A DNA stretch of 16,804 nt from Caryophanales bacterium. GTDB lineage: Bacteria > Bacillota > Bacilli > Exiguobacteriales > Exiguobacteriaceae. Each line of letters opens with the position of its first letter. Position 1 is the stretch's first letter. The translations under genes and the position numbers were made by a program. Location of the stretch: contig CABIYO010000052.1 of assembly GCA_902362975.1 (NCBI GenBank), positions 1-16,804 of the forward strand, in the 5' to 3' direction. Shown here piece after piece: positions 5,881 through 12,458 of the stretch. The notes under the pieces were generated by a model. It was not told the DNA's origin. It was given only the letters and a program-made list of their open reading frames with translations, and did no database searches.

Positions 5881-6960
5881 TCACACATAAAGACGTGGCA
5901 ATCGGCTCGTGAATTGGCAAACGATTTCATAGTTAATCGTCCCGAGATATGACGCGAGTTCATCAATGGCGACGTTTCCACCGACAAGGGTTACGTCCGT
6001 CCCGACAGGAAACTCTTTTGGAAGCCGGATCATGAAGCGGTCCATACAGACACGTCCCACGATCGGACAACGAATCCCATTGACCTCCACTTCAAATCCA
6101 CTCGCCTTCCGTAACCAGCCGTCCGCATATCCGACCGGAACGGTACCAATCCATTCATCGGCTGACGTTGTATACGTCGCACCGTAACTGATGGTCTGGC
6201 CTGCCTCTAGCCGCTTCACCTGCATGAGCTGACTTTTTAGCGTGAAAGCCGGACGCAGGAAGGAATAGAACGTCTCCATCTCGTGTGATGGATATAACCC
6301 ATAGAGCGCGATGCCGACACGAACCAGATTATTATAAGGAACATCTTGTCCGGCCATCCGGATGGCCCCAGCCGAGTTCGACGTATGGATATAGCGGAAC
6401 CTCTCGTGGAGACCATCCATCAAACGCTCGAACCGCTCTTGCTGTGTATAATACAAATCGCTGTCGAGTTCATCCGCCGTCGCGAAATGGGTATAGATTC
6501 CTTCCACCACAAACGAATCAGTCACTTCTTCAAGTAAGGCATCTAACTGTTCACGGGTACGAAGTCCGAGGCGTCCCATCCCGGTATCGACTTTGATATG
6601 AACCGTCAACGGCTTTTCTTCTATATATGGAGCTGCCTCTCGTAACCATTCGGCAGAAAATACGGACAACGTGATCCCCTGTTCTGCCGCCACTCCGGCA
6701 TATTCAGGGAATTGTGCTTCCATGACGAGAATCGGTGCTTCGATTCCCGCGTCGCGGAGTTCGAGCGCTTCCTCGAGTAACGCGACCCCGAGCATCGTCG
6801 CTCCGTTCTCAAGGGCAATTTTCGCCACTTCGACGGCCCCGTGTCCGTAGGCGTTCGCTTTGACGACCGCCATGAGCTCCTGCGGAATTCGTTTCGTTAA
6901 TTCTTTTATATTATGGGCGATAGACGCCCGATTAATCTCGATTCGACTAGGACGAAACAT
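5881..6960 (-). CDS. alr: Alanine racemase
   Basis: A PLP-dependent enzyme that interconverts L- and D-alanine, supplying D-alanine for peptidoglycan. The 359-residue protein has the N-terminal TIM-barrel motif AVVKANAYGHG with PLP lysine K34, VDTGMGRLG in the middle, VGIALYG, the C-terminal catalytic tyrosine in ISYGATY (Y259), and CMDRFM near the end. The ATG at 6960 lies 14 nt inside the 3' end of acpS, implying one transcript. Most family members are 365-390 residues, so this one is slightly short but shows no missing motif. The lipoprotein gene ydcC, found between acpS and alr in B. subtilis, is absent. Confidence 0.97.
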   Translation of the reverse strand: MFRPSRIEINRASIAHNIKELTKRIPQELMAVVKANAYGHGAVEVAKIALENGATMLGVALLEEALELRDAGIEAPILVMEAQFPEYAGVAAEQGITLSVFSAEWLREAAPYIEEKPLTVHIKVDTGMGRLGLRTREQLDALLEEVTDSFVVEGIYTHFATADELDSDLYYTQQERFERLMDGLHERFRYIHTSNSAGAIRMAGQDVPYNNLVRVGIALYGLYPSHEMETFYSFLRPAFTLKSQLMQVKRLEAGQTISYGATYTTSADEWIGTVPVGYADGWLRKASGFEVEVNGIRCPIVGRVCMDRFMIRLPKEFPVGTDVTLVGGNVAIDELASYLGTINYEIVCQFTSRLPRLYV

Positions 6961-7315
6961 GGTGTCCCCCCTCTTCTAAGATGACTTGTGCGATGGCGTA
7001 TGTTTGACTATGGCTGATGCTGACATGAATCTTCCCCGTAAACGGTGCAGTCATGACAGGTCGACCCGTCTCATCCGGTAAAATTTCAATATGACGCCAC
7101 GATAACCCGTGTGCGATGCCAGTCCCGGTTGCCTTGGCATAAGCTTCTTTTGCAGCAAATCGACCCGAGACAAACTCGATTTGACGCGGGAGCGGATACT
7201 GTTGAGACAATTCATATTCCGCATCGGTGAGCAGCCGTTTTAAAAAACGTGGTTGTTGCATCGAGCGAGCCATCCGATCAAGCTCGACGATATCGACTCC
7301 GATTCCTACAATCAC
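6947..7315 (-). CDS. acpS: Holo-[acyl-carrier-protein] synthase
   Basis: AcpS transfers 4'-phosphopantetheine from CoA to apo-ACP, activating fatty-acid synthesis. The 122-residue product has both signature motifs: GVDIVELDRM with Mg-binding D8, and GRFAAKEAYAKA with E57, plus the C-terminal VSISHS segment. I chose the GTG at 7315 (start MIVGIGVDI) because the motif normally begins at the N terminus and AAAGGAG lies 10 nt upstream. The open frame continues further upstream without a ribosome binding site. It is divergent from the rhomboid gene (63-nt gap). The TTATACAATT at 7351-7360 can serve as a -10 region in both directions (TATACA or TACAAT rightward, TATAAG leftward), but no good -35 is visible. 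Confidence 0.95.
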   Translation of the reverse strand: MIVGIGVDIVELDRMARSMQQPRFLKRLLTDAEYELSQQYPLPRQIEFVSGRFAAKEAYAKATGTGIAHGLSWRHIEILPDETGRPVMTAPFTGKIHVSISHSQTYAIAQVILEEGGHHVSS

Positions 7316-7378
7316 GAGACACTCGCTCCTTTCCTTTTTTCCCCGTTTCCTTATACAATTGAGGAAAGAGGTGATGTT

Positions 7379-8104
7379 ATGTTTAGTCGTACGGAAAATG
7401 TTCAAACGTTTGTACGGGCATATCCACTCGTAACGCTGTTCATTGTAATCCAACTCCTTGTGTTTGTCATCGATTCTTTCGCTCCTGGTTTACGAATCGT
7501 GGCGACGGGAGGGTCGTTCCATTTGGCACTCGCGGACGGACAATGGTACCGCTTGGTCACGGCCAACTTCATTCATTTGAGTCTCGGTCATTTGCTGTTC
7601 AATTCGTTCGCGCTGATCATCTTCGGACCGGCGATGGAACGAATGGTCGGACACGTGAAATTTGCCTTGTTTTATGTATTCGCCGGAGCGTTCGCTAACC
7701 TGTTCACGTACTTCACTGTCAGCAACTTGTTTTATCTACAGGCCGGGGCGTCAGGCGCAATCTTTGCCATTCTCGGATTCTACGTATTCATCGGTCGTTT
7801 CCGTCGCACGTTGATGTACAGCCAAGATGTCCGCTTGGTCTACATCTTCGTCGCCATCAGTGCCGTCTTCACATTGATTGGTTCGAACGTTTCTCTTTGG
7901 GGACATGTGTACGGCTTCTTGGCCGGATTCTTACTTGCCATCCCACTCTCACGGTTCGCCGTCCCGTATACGCGCCCGATGCGCTACGGGAAGTATAAGC
8001 AACGTTCGTACACGCCCCCTGTCATTCATTCTGGGGACGGAAAATGGTTTTTCTACATCATCATCGGACTAGCCATCTTCGGATTATTGGCACAGTTCTT
8101 ATAA
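7379..8104 (+). CDS. Rhomboid-family intramembrane serine protease (YdcA-like)
   Basis: An integral membrane serine protease that cleaves within or near transmembrane segments; the substrate is unknown. The 241-residue protein has about six hydrophobic helices, the conserved HxxxN in GHLLFNSF (H71, N75), the catalytic serine in GASGA (S125), and the catalytic histidine in GHVYGF (H176). The C-terminal tail (about 195-225) is basic and followed by a last hydrophobic segment, so the layout may be 6+1. The ATG at 7379 follows AGAGGTGA; an upstream open frame is not supported. It lies next to acpS as ydcA does in B. subtilis. A weak promoter (-10 near 7354-7359) would give a very short leader. 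Confidence 0.9.
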   Translation: MFSRTENVQTFVRAYPLVTLFIVIQLLVFVIDSFAPGLRIVATGGSFHLALADGQWYRLVTANFIHLSLGHLLFNSFALIIFGPAMERMVGHVKFALFYVFAGAFANLFTYFTVSNLFYLQAGASGAIFAILGFYVFIGRFRRTLMYSQDVRLVYIFVAISAVFTLIGSNVSLWGHVYGFLAGFLLAIPLSRFAVPYTRPMRYGKYKQRSYTPPVIHSGDGKWFFYIIIGLAIFGLLAQFL

Positions 8105-8114
8105 GTAAGGAACC

Positions 8115-8147
8115 AAAAAACGGCCAAGCGAATCCGCTTGGTCGTTT
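8115..8147. terminator. Bidirectional terminator between the rhomboid and ytxH-like genes
   Basis: A 13-bp stem with one G-T pair (8118-8130 with 8135-8147, loop AATC). Leftward transcripts meet TTTTTT; rightward ones meet TTTGATTAGATTTGATTTTT. It lies 13 nt after the rhomboid stop and directly after the ytxH-like stop. Confidence 0.9.
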
Positions 8148-8149
8148 GA

Positions 8150-8467
8150 TTAGATTTGATTTTTATGACGAGCCTCTTGAAGCGCATCGACTAAGTCTTT
8201 CACGTCTTCGACGAGGTTTTGAATCGTATCTTGGTTTTCTTCGTAAAGCGATTTCCATTCCATGACACGGTCTTTCAAGTTGCCTTTCGATGACGCTTGT
8301 AGACCGACCGCATGTGCCTCAGTCGACGTGTTCGATGATTTCAACTTCGACTTGATGCCTTTCAGTTGTCTCACTTGTTGATCGCGCGTTTCGCTATGGA
8401 GAAGTGATGCTGCTGCGCCGATTACCGCACCCGCAGCCATCCCCAACCAGAAATAATTCTTGTTCAT
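8150..8467 (-). CDS. YtxH-domain (general-stress-like) membrane-anchored protein
   Basis: A 105-residue protein with a single N-terminal transmembrane segment rich in Ala and Gly (about 5-24, FWLGMAAGAVIGAAASLL), then a basic stretch and a predicted amphipathic or coiled-coil C-terminal half (about 65-100). This is the layout of the YtxH family, whose function is unknown; some members are stress-induced in Bacillus. The ATG at 8467 has GGGGAGG upstream. It lies 33 nt after the TRAP/HmoB-like gene and may share its transcript. I see no SigB-type promoter in front of it. Confidence 0.75.
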   Translation of the reverse strand: MNKNYFWLGMAAGAVIGAAASLLHSETRDQQVRQLKGIKSKLKSSNTSTEAHAVGLQASSKGNLKDRVMEWKSLYEENQDTIQNLVEDVKDLVDALQEARHKNQI

Positions 8468-8500
8468 AAAAATCCTCCCCTAACATGACGTTATCTTTTA

Positions 8501-8983
8501 TTATAGATTATCTGACTCACTGACGACATAGTGTTTTATGACGGGACCTGCACCGCGCTGTTCGACCGCTCGCTTCAAGCGGTCTTCAAGGATTGCATAG
8601 TCCGCCGTATCACGAAAGTGTTTCCCACCAGACGTGAACTGAATGAAGACGACGGCATGATTATCATCCGGGTCGACACCGAGTCGGTACGCCGAAAACC
8701 CATCATGACTGACACCGAGTAGCGCCTTTTCCGTCAACAAGTCGTGAAACAAAAGGGAGCGGGCATTCTCATCTGCCGGAACGTTCGCGTATATAATGTC
8801 CCCTTTTTTCACGAATTCGCCCGACGCCTCTTCAATCTCAAACACTTTACCGCTCTTGAACGGGGACTTCTCTCCTTCTGCGAGCAAAATCGTTTCTTGT
8901 CCATTCGCCGCGATGACGCCTGGCTCCTTTCGAAGACGCTCTGCCACGCTGCCTGAAGCAAAAGTCATATAGAGCTTAGACAA
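8501..8983 (-). CDS. TRAP/HmoB-like protein (antibiotic biosynthesis monooxygenase fold)
   Basis: The 160-residue product resembles the TRAP/HmoB family of Bacillales by pattern. It begins SKLYMTFASG (compare KVYITYGT in B. subtilis HmoB), has a middle beta-rich domain, and the C-terminal part GFSAYRLGVDPDDNHAVVF...HFRDTADY matches the layout of GFEAIRVLRP...FQDWQQSGSY in HmoB. HmoB is a heme-degrading monooxygenase; staphylococcal TRAP has been linked to stress protection. Heme binding is not shown here, and identity is low by eye. The TTG start at 8983 overlaps the upstream dehydratase stop by 8 nt and has AAAGGGTG eight bases upstream. A longer frame exists but lies inside the upstream gene. 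Confidence 0.6.
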   Translation of the reverse strand: MSKLYMTFASGSVAERLRKEPGVIAANGQETILLAEGEKSPFKSGKVFEIEEASGEFVKKGDIIYANVPADENARSLLFHDLLTEKALLGVSHDGFSAYRLGVDPDDNHAVVFIQFTSGGKHFRDTADYAILEDRLKRAVEQRGAGPVIKHYVVSESDNL

Positions 8984-9251
8984 GTTCGTCACACCCTTTC
9001 GCGAGTGTGATGTCTTTCTCCGTAATGCCCCCTTCGTCATGGGTCGATACGGTCAATGTCACGTTCCGATATTCAATCAAGATGTTCGGATGATGATCGA
9101 GCGATTCAGCCAAATCTGCTACAAGATGCACGAACTGAATGGCCTCCGGGAACGTTTCCAGCCGATACGTCTTTTGAATCTCCCCGTTCACTTCTTCCCA
9201 ACCGTTCAACCGTGACAGTTCCTCTGTCAATTCACTTTGCGATAACACCAT
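8976..9251 (-). CDS. Pterin-4a-carbinolamine dehydratase
   Basis: A PhhB/DCoH-family enzyme that dehydrates 4a-hydroxy-tetrahydropterin, recycling the pterin cofactor. The 91-residue product has the family signature ESLDHHPNI (H53, H54) and the later STHDEGGIT motif with H72. I chose the ATG at 9251 because AAAGGGG lies nine bases upstream; a GTG at 9257 would be only 3 nt from it. No phenylalanine hydroxylase gene is in the window, so its partner is unknown. It is first in a leftward group with the TRAP/HmoB-like gene (8-nt overlap). A 12-bp palindrome, ACAGTCTACTGT, lies upstream at 9274-9285. Confidence 0.9.
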   Translation of the reverse strand: MVLSQSELTEELSRLNGWEEVNGEIQKTYRLETFPEAIQFVHLVADLAESLDHHPNILIEYRNVTLTVSTHDEGGITEKDITLAKGCDELV

Positions 9252-9330
9252 CGTCACAATCCCCTTTCCCTATACAGTCTACTGTCTTAATCTACCCAAA
9301 CCTAAGAAAAATAATCTTCCGTGCATGATG

Positions 9331-9336
9331 TATAAT
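9331..9336 (+). promoter_or_regulatory. Candidate -10 of the pncA-pncB promoter
   Basis: A perfect TATAAT, 62 bases upstream of the pncA start. The hexamer 17 nt upstream (AAAATA) is not a good -35, so activation or an atypical promoter is possible. The leader (about 9343-9397) contains small hairpins: GATGG-ATAG-CCATC (9355-9368) and GGAG-CAT-CTCC (9386-9396), the latter covering the ribosome binding site. Confidence 0.45.
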
Positions 9337-9397
9337 GAATTAGAATTAGAATGAGATGGATAGCCATCATTTTCAATACGAGAGAGGAGCATCTCCC

Positions 9398-9931
9398 ATG
9401 CGCGCATTGATTGTTATTGATTATACATTTGATTTTATCGCAGACAATGGTCGTTTGACTTGTGGGAAACCTGGGCAAGAGATTGAAGAACGGATTGTCG
9501 AATTGATCGGGACATTTGCAACGGAGGACTATGTCGTCATCGCTAACGATGTCCATGATGCAGGTGACACGTTCCACCCTGAAACGATGTTGTTCCCACC
9601 GCACAATATCCGCGGGACAGAGGGCCGTGAGTTGTACGGTTCTGTGAAGGAAGCTGCGAAACAGGCAGACCACTGGATGGATAAGACACGTTATAGTGCC
9701 TTTGCCGGAACTGACCTTGACCTGCGTCTTCGGGAACGCGGAATCACAGAAGTTCATCTCGTCGGTGTATGCACGGATATTTGTGTACTCCATACAGCCG
9801 TAGATGCCTACAACCTCGGTTATCAAATCGTCGTCCATGCCGATGCCGTTCAAAGCTTCAACCCGGTCGGCCATGAATGGGCGCTCGAACATTTCGTCAC
9901 AACACTCGGTGCGACAGTCGTCGGAAAGTGA
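9398..9931 (+). CDS. pncA: Nicotinamidase / isochorismatase-family hydrolase
   Basis: It hydrolyses nicotinamide to nicotinate and ammonia, the first step of the deamidating NAD salvage route. The 177-residue protein is very like B. subtilis YueJ (PncA). The catalytic triad is D8 (VIDYTFDF), K96 (DKTRYSAFAG) and C129 (CTDICVLHTA). NDVHDAGDTFHPE supplies the Asp/His metal-binding cluster. The ATG at 9398 follows GAGGAG by eight bases; part of that site can pair in a short hairpin. It lies 22 nt upstream of pncB, whose product uses the nicotinate made here. Confidence 0.95.
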   Translation: MRALIVIDYTFDFIADNGRLTCGKPGQEIEERIVELIGTFATEDYVVIANDVHDAGDTFHPETMLFPPHNIRGTEGRELYGSVKEAAKQADHWMDKTRYSAFAGTDLDLRLRERGITEVHLVGVCTDICVLHTAVDAYNLGYQIVVHADAVQSFNPVGHEWALEHFVTTLGATVVGK

Positions 9932-9953
9932 CGTAAAACAGAAAGGAAATCAT

Positions 9954-11399
9954 ATGTTACATCGTAATTTAGCCCTTCACACAGATCTTTATCTTCCACG
10001 TTGGATGTATATTTACTGGAAGCAAGGTCGCCATAATGAAAAGGTCGTCTTCGACCTTTACTATCGCTCGAATCCATTTAGTGGTGGTTATGTCGTCTTC
10101 GCCGGACTCGAGAATATCGTTCACTACTTAGAGAACGTCTCCTTTACGGAGGCGGACATTACCTATTTGAAAGAGCAACTCGGATTCGAAGATGAATTCG
10201 AAGACGTCTTACGGAACTTTAAGTTCACTGGTTCACTATATAGTGTTCGCGAAGGAGAAGTCATCTTCCCACATGAACAAGTCGTTCGGATTGAATCGAC
10301 CATCTTTGAAGCGAAACTGTTCCAAACGGCGCTACTCAATATCGCGAACCATGAATCACTCATCGCCACGAAGTATGCCCGGATTCGTCAGGCTGCTCCG
10401 AACGAGACACTCCTTGAAGGAGGAGCTCGTCGCGCGCAAGGTGTCGATGCGGCTTACTACGGAACACGTGCGGCTTACATCGCTGGTTTTGATGTGACAA
10501 GTCTCGTGTCAGCCGGTCGTGACTTTGATGTCCCGACAGGAGGAACGATGGAGCATGCTGATATTCAGTTCCACGATGATGAATTGAGCGCATTCCGTTC
10601 ATTCGCTGAGATGTATCCGGACAACACGAGCCTTCTCATCGACACGTATGACACACTCAAGTCTGGTCTGCCGAATGCGATTACGGTCGCAAAAGAACTC
10701 GAGGCGAAGGGCCATCGTCTCAAGTCAGTACGACTCGACTCTGGAGACCTCGCCTACTTGTCGAAGCGCGCCCGGAAGGCGTTGAATGAAGCAGGGCTCG
10801 ACTACGTCAAAATCGTCGTCTCTGGGGATTTGGATGAGTACGTCATCCAGGACTTACGGATGCAAGGCGCAGAGGCCGATACGTTCCTCGTCGGGACACG
10901 CGGCATCACGGCTTACGAGCAGCCGGCACTCGGTATGGTCTATAAGCTCGTCGCACGTGAGGATGAATCCGGGGAATTAAAACCGGTCATCAAAGTGTCT
11001 TCTTCCAAGGCGAAGACGACAACTCCTCACAAGAAAGAGTTGTATCGCATCATCGACAACGAAACGAAAAAGTTCAAAGGCGACTATATCGCGCTCGCCG
11101 ATGAACCGGTCGAATCGTACACCGAAATCGACTTGATTGACGTCCGTGACCCGGCCTTCAAGATCAAGACACGCAACTTCAACGTGAAACGCTTGTTGCA
11201 ACCAATCTTCCTTGACGGAAAACGCGTATACGACCTTCCAAGCACAAGTGAGATTCGTGCATATCATCACGAGCAGATGGACGGATTGTGGGAAGAGTAC
11301 AAGCGTCTCCGTTTACCGGAAGTGTATTCGGTGACGTTCAGCAAGCCACTATGGGATTTGAAACTCGATATGATTCGCAAAACGCGGGTACCAAAATAA
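9954..11399 (+). CDS. pncB: Nicotinate phosphoribosyltransferase
   Basis: It converts nicotinate and PRPP (ATP-stimulated) to nicotinate mononucleotide for NAD synthesis. The 481-residue protein has the family features: N-terminal LHTDLYLPRWMYIYW, FSGGYVVFAGLE, GGARRAQGVDAA, the loop GGTMEHAD with the likely phosphorylated H201, LLIDTYDTLKSGLPNAI, RLDSGDLAYLS, and GTRGITAYEQPALGMVYKLV. The residues after H201 (AD) differ from the commoner HSW or HAL, though the histidine is kept. The ATG at 9954 follows AAAGGAA by six bases; a longer frame overlaps pncA and is not supported. It is second in the operon after pncA, as yueK follows yueJ in B. subtilis. A 101-nt hairpin terminator begins at its stop codon. 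Confidence 0.96.
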   Translation: MLHRNLALHTDLYLPRWMYIYWKQGRHNEKVVFDLYYRSNPFSGGYVVFAGLENIVHYLENVSFTEADITYLKEQLGFEDEFEDVLRNFKFTGSLYSVREGEVIFPHEQVVRIESTIFEAKLFQTALLNIANHESLIATKYARIRQAAPNETLLEGGARRAQGVDAAYYGTRAAYIAGFDVTSLVSAGRDFDVPTGGTMEHADIQFHDDELSAFRSFAEMYPDNTSLLIDTYDTLKSGLPNAITVAKELEAKGHRLKSVRLDSGDLAYLSKRARKALNEAGLDYVKIVVSGDLDEYVIQDLRMQGAEADTFLVGTRGITAYEQPALGMVYKLVAREDESGELKPVIKVSSSKAKTTTPHKKELYRIIDNETKKFKGDYIALADEPVESYTEIDLIDVRDPAFKIKTRNFNVKRLLQPIFLDGKRVYDLPSTSEIRAYHHEQMDGLWEEYKRLRLPEVYSVTFSKPLWDLKLDMIRKTRVPK

Positions 11400-11498
11400 A
11401 AAAACGGTTGTGGGTGCATACTGAACTGAACACTGAATGAGCACTTTTTATCAAGTGTCTATCATTCAGGGCTCAGTTCAACCCACTGCCGTTTTTTT
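11398..11498. terminator. Long near-palindromic bidirectional terminator (101 nt)
   Basis: Nested paired blocks: AAAAAAACGG/CCGTTTTTTT (11398-11407 with 11489-11498), GTGGGT/ACCCAC, TGAACTGA/TCAGTTCA (11422-11429 with 11473-11480), CTGAATGA/TCATTCAG (11433-11440 with 11462-11469), and an apical CACTT/AAGTG. They are interrupted by small internal loops and a 6-nt bulge. T runs occur at both ends. It serves pncB and the convergent gene, and includes parts of both stop codons. Confidence 0.85.
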
Positions 11499-11799
11499 AT
11501 ACCATCGTCATCTCGCCTGCTTGGCTTTGATCTTCTTTTCTCCGAAAGTAAAGCGCCATCGACAAAGAGAGCAATATCAAGACAAAATAGACGGTCCGTT
11601 GCCAAAACGTCGCTTCGGTGTCTCCTTGGAACAACGCAATGATATAATCGCTCCCACTGACTAAAAACAATCCGGCAAGCAAGAGAAAGATTCGATAGCC
11701 GGCCCGACTCCGCTCCCGTTTCACTTTGAAGAAAAGGACACCATAATAGACGATTGCGAGAATCGTCACATACCCGATTACGCCAACAACCCAACTCAT
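11497..11799 (-). CDS. Small membrane protein, three predicted TM segments, unknown function
   Basis: I do not recognise this 100-residue protein. It has three hydrophobic segments: about 3-24 (WVVGVIGYVTILAIVYYGVL), 37-57 (IFLLLAGLFLVSGSDYIIAL) and 67-84 (VYFVLILLSLSMALYF). A basic loop (KVKRERSRAGYR) follows the first, which suggests that loop is cytoplasmic. The polar C terminus is short. The ATG at 11799 has GGGAGG seven bases upstream, which supports real translation. It is transcribed alone, convergent with pncB and divergent from the YwpF-like gene. Confidence 0.75.
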   Translation of the reverse strand: MSWVVGVIGYVTILAIVYYGVLFFKVKRERSRAGYRIFLLLAGLFLVSGSDYIIALFQGDTEATFWQRTVYFVLILLSLSMALYFRRKEDQSQAGEMTMV

Positions 11800-11843
11800 C
11801 TTGATGCCTCCCTCACTCTCTATTTTTCTGTTTCTTCCCCGTT

Positions 11844-11880
11844 ATCTTAACACATTCTATTCCTCAGACTATGTTAAGAT
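11844..11880. promoter_or_regulatory. Inverted repeat carrying overlapping divergent promoters
   Basis: A perfect 9-bp inverted repeat, ATCTTAACA (11844-11852) and TGTTAAGAT (11872-11880), with a 19-nt spacer. Rightward: -35 TTAACA (11847-11852), 17 nt, -10 TATGTT (11870-11875). Leftward: -35 TTAACA (11877-11872), 17 nt, -10 TGTGTT (11854-11849), which is weaker. Each arm holds one -35 and overlaps the other promoter's -10. No T run follows, so it is not a terminator. Confidence 0.55.
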
Positions 11881-11912
11881 GGTCTAAAGAAAACGCGGAA
11901 AGGAACGATCCT

Positions 11913-12386
11913 ATGAAAACGTTTCGCCTCGTCCAAGTCCGACTCGTCCAAGACGAATACGGCAATGAACTGAATTTACCGATCGATTTACTCGATGGGT
12001 TAATCATCTCGAAGGAGCACGATTCAGAGTGGCTCCTCGAAATGCTCGTGTCGACCGAGTCGGCTGTCACGCTCCATCATTACTTAAACAAACGCATTCT
12101 CATCCTCGCTGAAGCCGTCATCACGTCGCCAACGAATGCCCCGGCTGCACTCGCTTTGACGTTCACGAGCGAGCGGGCCTTGAACGACCATCATACGTTC
12201 GTCGCTGAAGGACTCCTGTTGATACCGAAACAAGACGCGACGAAGCAAGTACTCGATTCCTTGATTCAAGACGGCGTCGCTGCTTCGAATTTAAAGCCCG
12301 CCTTCTTCGAGAAAAAAGTCGAGATGCAACAATCGTTCAGTCGCTCCGCTTTCAATCAATTGGTTAAAACCGGGTCATTCGAATAA
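11913..12386 (+). CDS. YwpF-like family protein, unknown function
   Basis: A 157-residue soluble protein. The N terminus MKTFRLVQVRLVQDE, followed by DGLIISKE and EWLLEML, resembles the uncharacterised YwpF family of Bacillaceae; the match is by pattern only. It looks like an alpha/beta protein with no signal peptide or membrane segment. The ATG at 11913 follows AAAGGAA by eight bases; an upstream in-frame ATG at 11871 lies within the predicted promoter and is rejected. Its stop codon lies inside its own terminator hairpin. It diverges from the small membrane protein gene across the 11844-11880 repeat. Confidence 0.65.
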   Translation: MKTFRLVQVRLVQDEYGNELNLPIDLLDGLIISKEHDSEWLLEMLVSTESAVTLHHYLNKRILILAEAVITSPTNAPAALALTFTSERALNDHHTFVAEGLLLIPKQDATKQVLDSLIQDGVAASNLKPAFFEKKVEMQQSFSRSAFNQLVKTGSFE

Positions 12387-12406
12387 TCGGATGACCTGTT
12401 TTTCTT
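12372..12406 (+). terminator. Terminator of the YwpF-like gene
   Basis: A 10-bp stem with two G-T pairs, GGGTCATTCG/CGGATGACCT (12372-12381 with 12388-12397), followed by GTTTTTCTTT. The loop AATAAT contains the stop codon. Confidence 0.85.
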
Positions 12407-12433
12407 TCCCCAAAACCATTCACCTTTTAAACT

Positions 12434-12456
12434 AAAAAGACGGAGAAACCTCTCCG
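12434..12456 (-). terminator. Terminator of the DUF456 gene
   Basis: On the minus strand the stem CGGAGA-GGTT-TCTCCG (12456-12441) is followed by TCTTTTTAG, directly after the DUF456 stop codon. Confidence 0.85.
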
Positions 12457-12458
12457 CC

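Noticed and set aside
7316..7453. N-terminal extension of acpS (46 extra residues)
   Set aside because: The AcpS signature starts at the GTG at 7315 with AAAGGAG upstream; the extension runs into the divergent rhomboid gene.
8984..9040. Longer start for the TRAP/HmoB-like gene (179 residues)
   Set aside because: The extension lies inside the dehydratase gene and gives a basic, non-homologous leader; the TTG at 8983 has a well-spaced ribosome binding site.
9258..9300. SigB-like GGTTTGGGTAG upstream of the pterin dehydratase
   Set aside because: GTTT and GGGTA elements are present but not at a 12-15 nt spacing.
9302..9892. 196-residue minus-strand open frame opposite pncA
   Set aside because: It is a shadow of a well-supported pncA gene, has no ribosome binding site and shows no recognisable domain.
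10977..11270. Minus-strand open frames opposite pncB
   Set aside because: They lie fully inside pncB, whose family motifs are continuous through this stretch.
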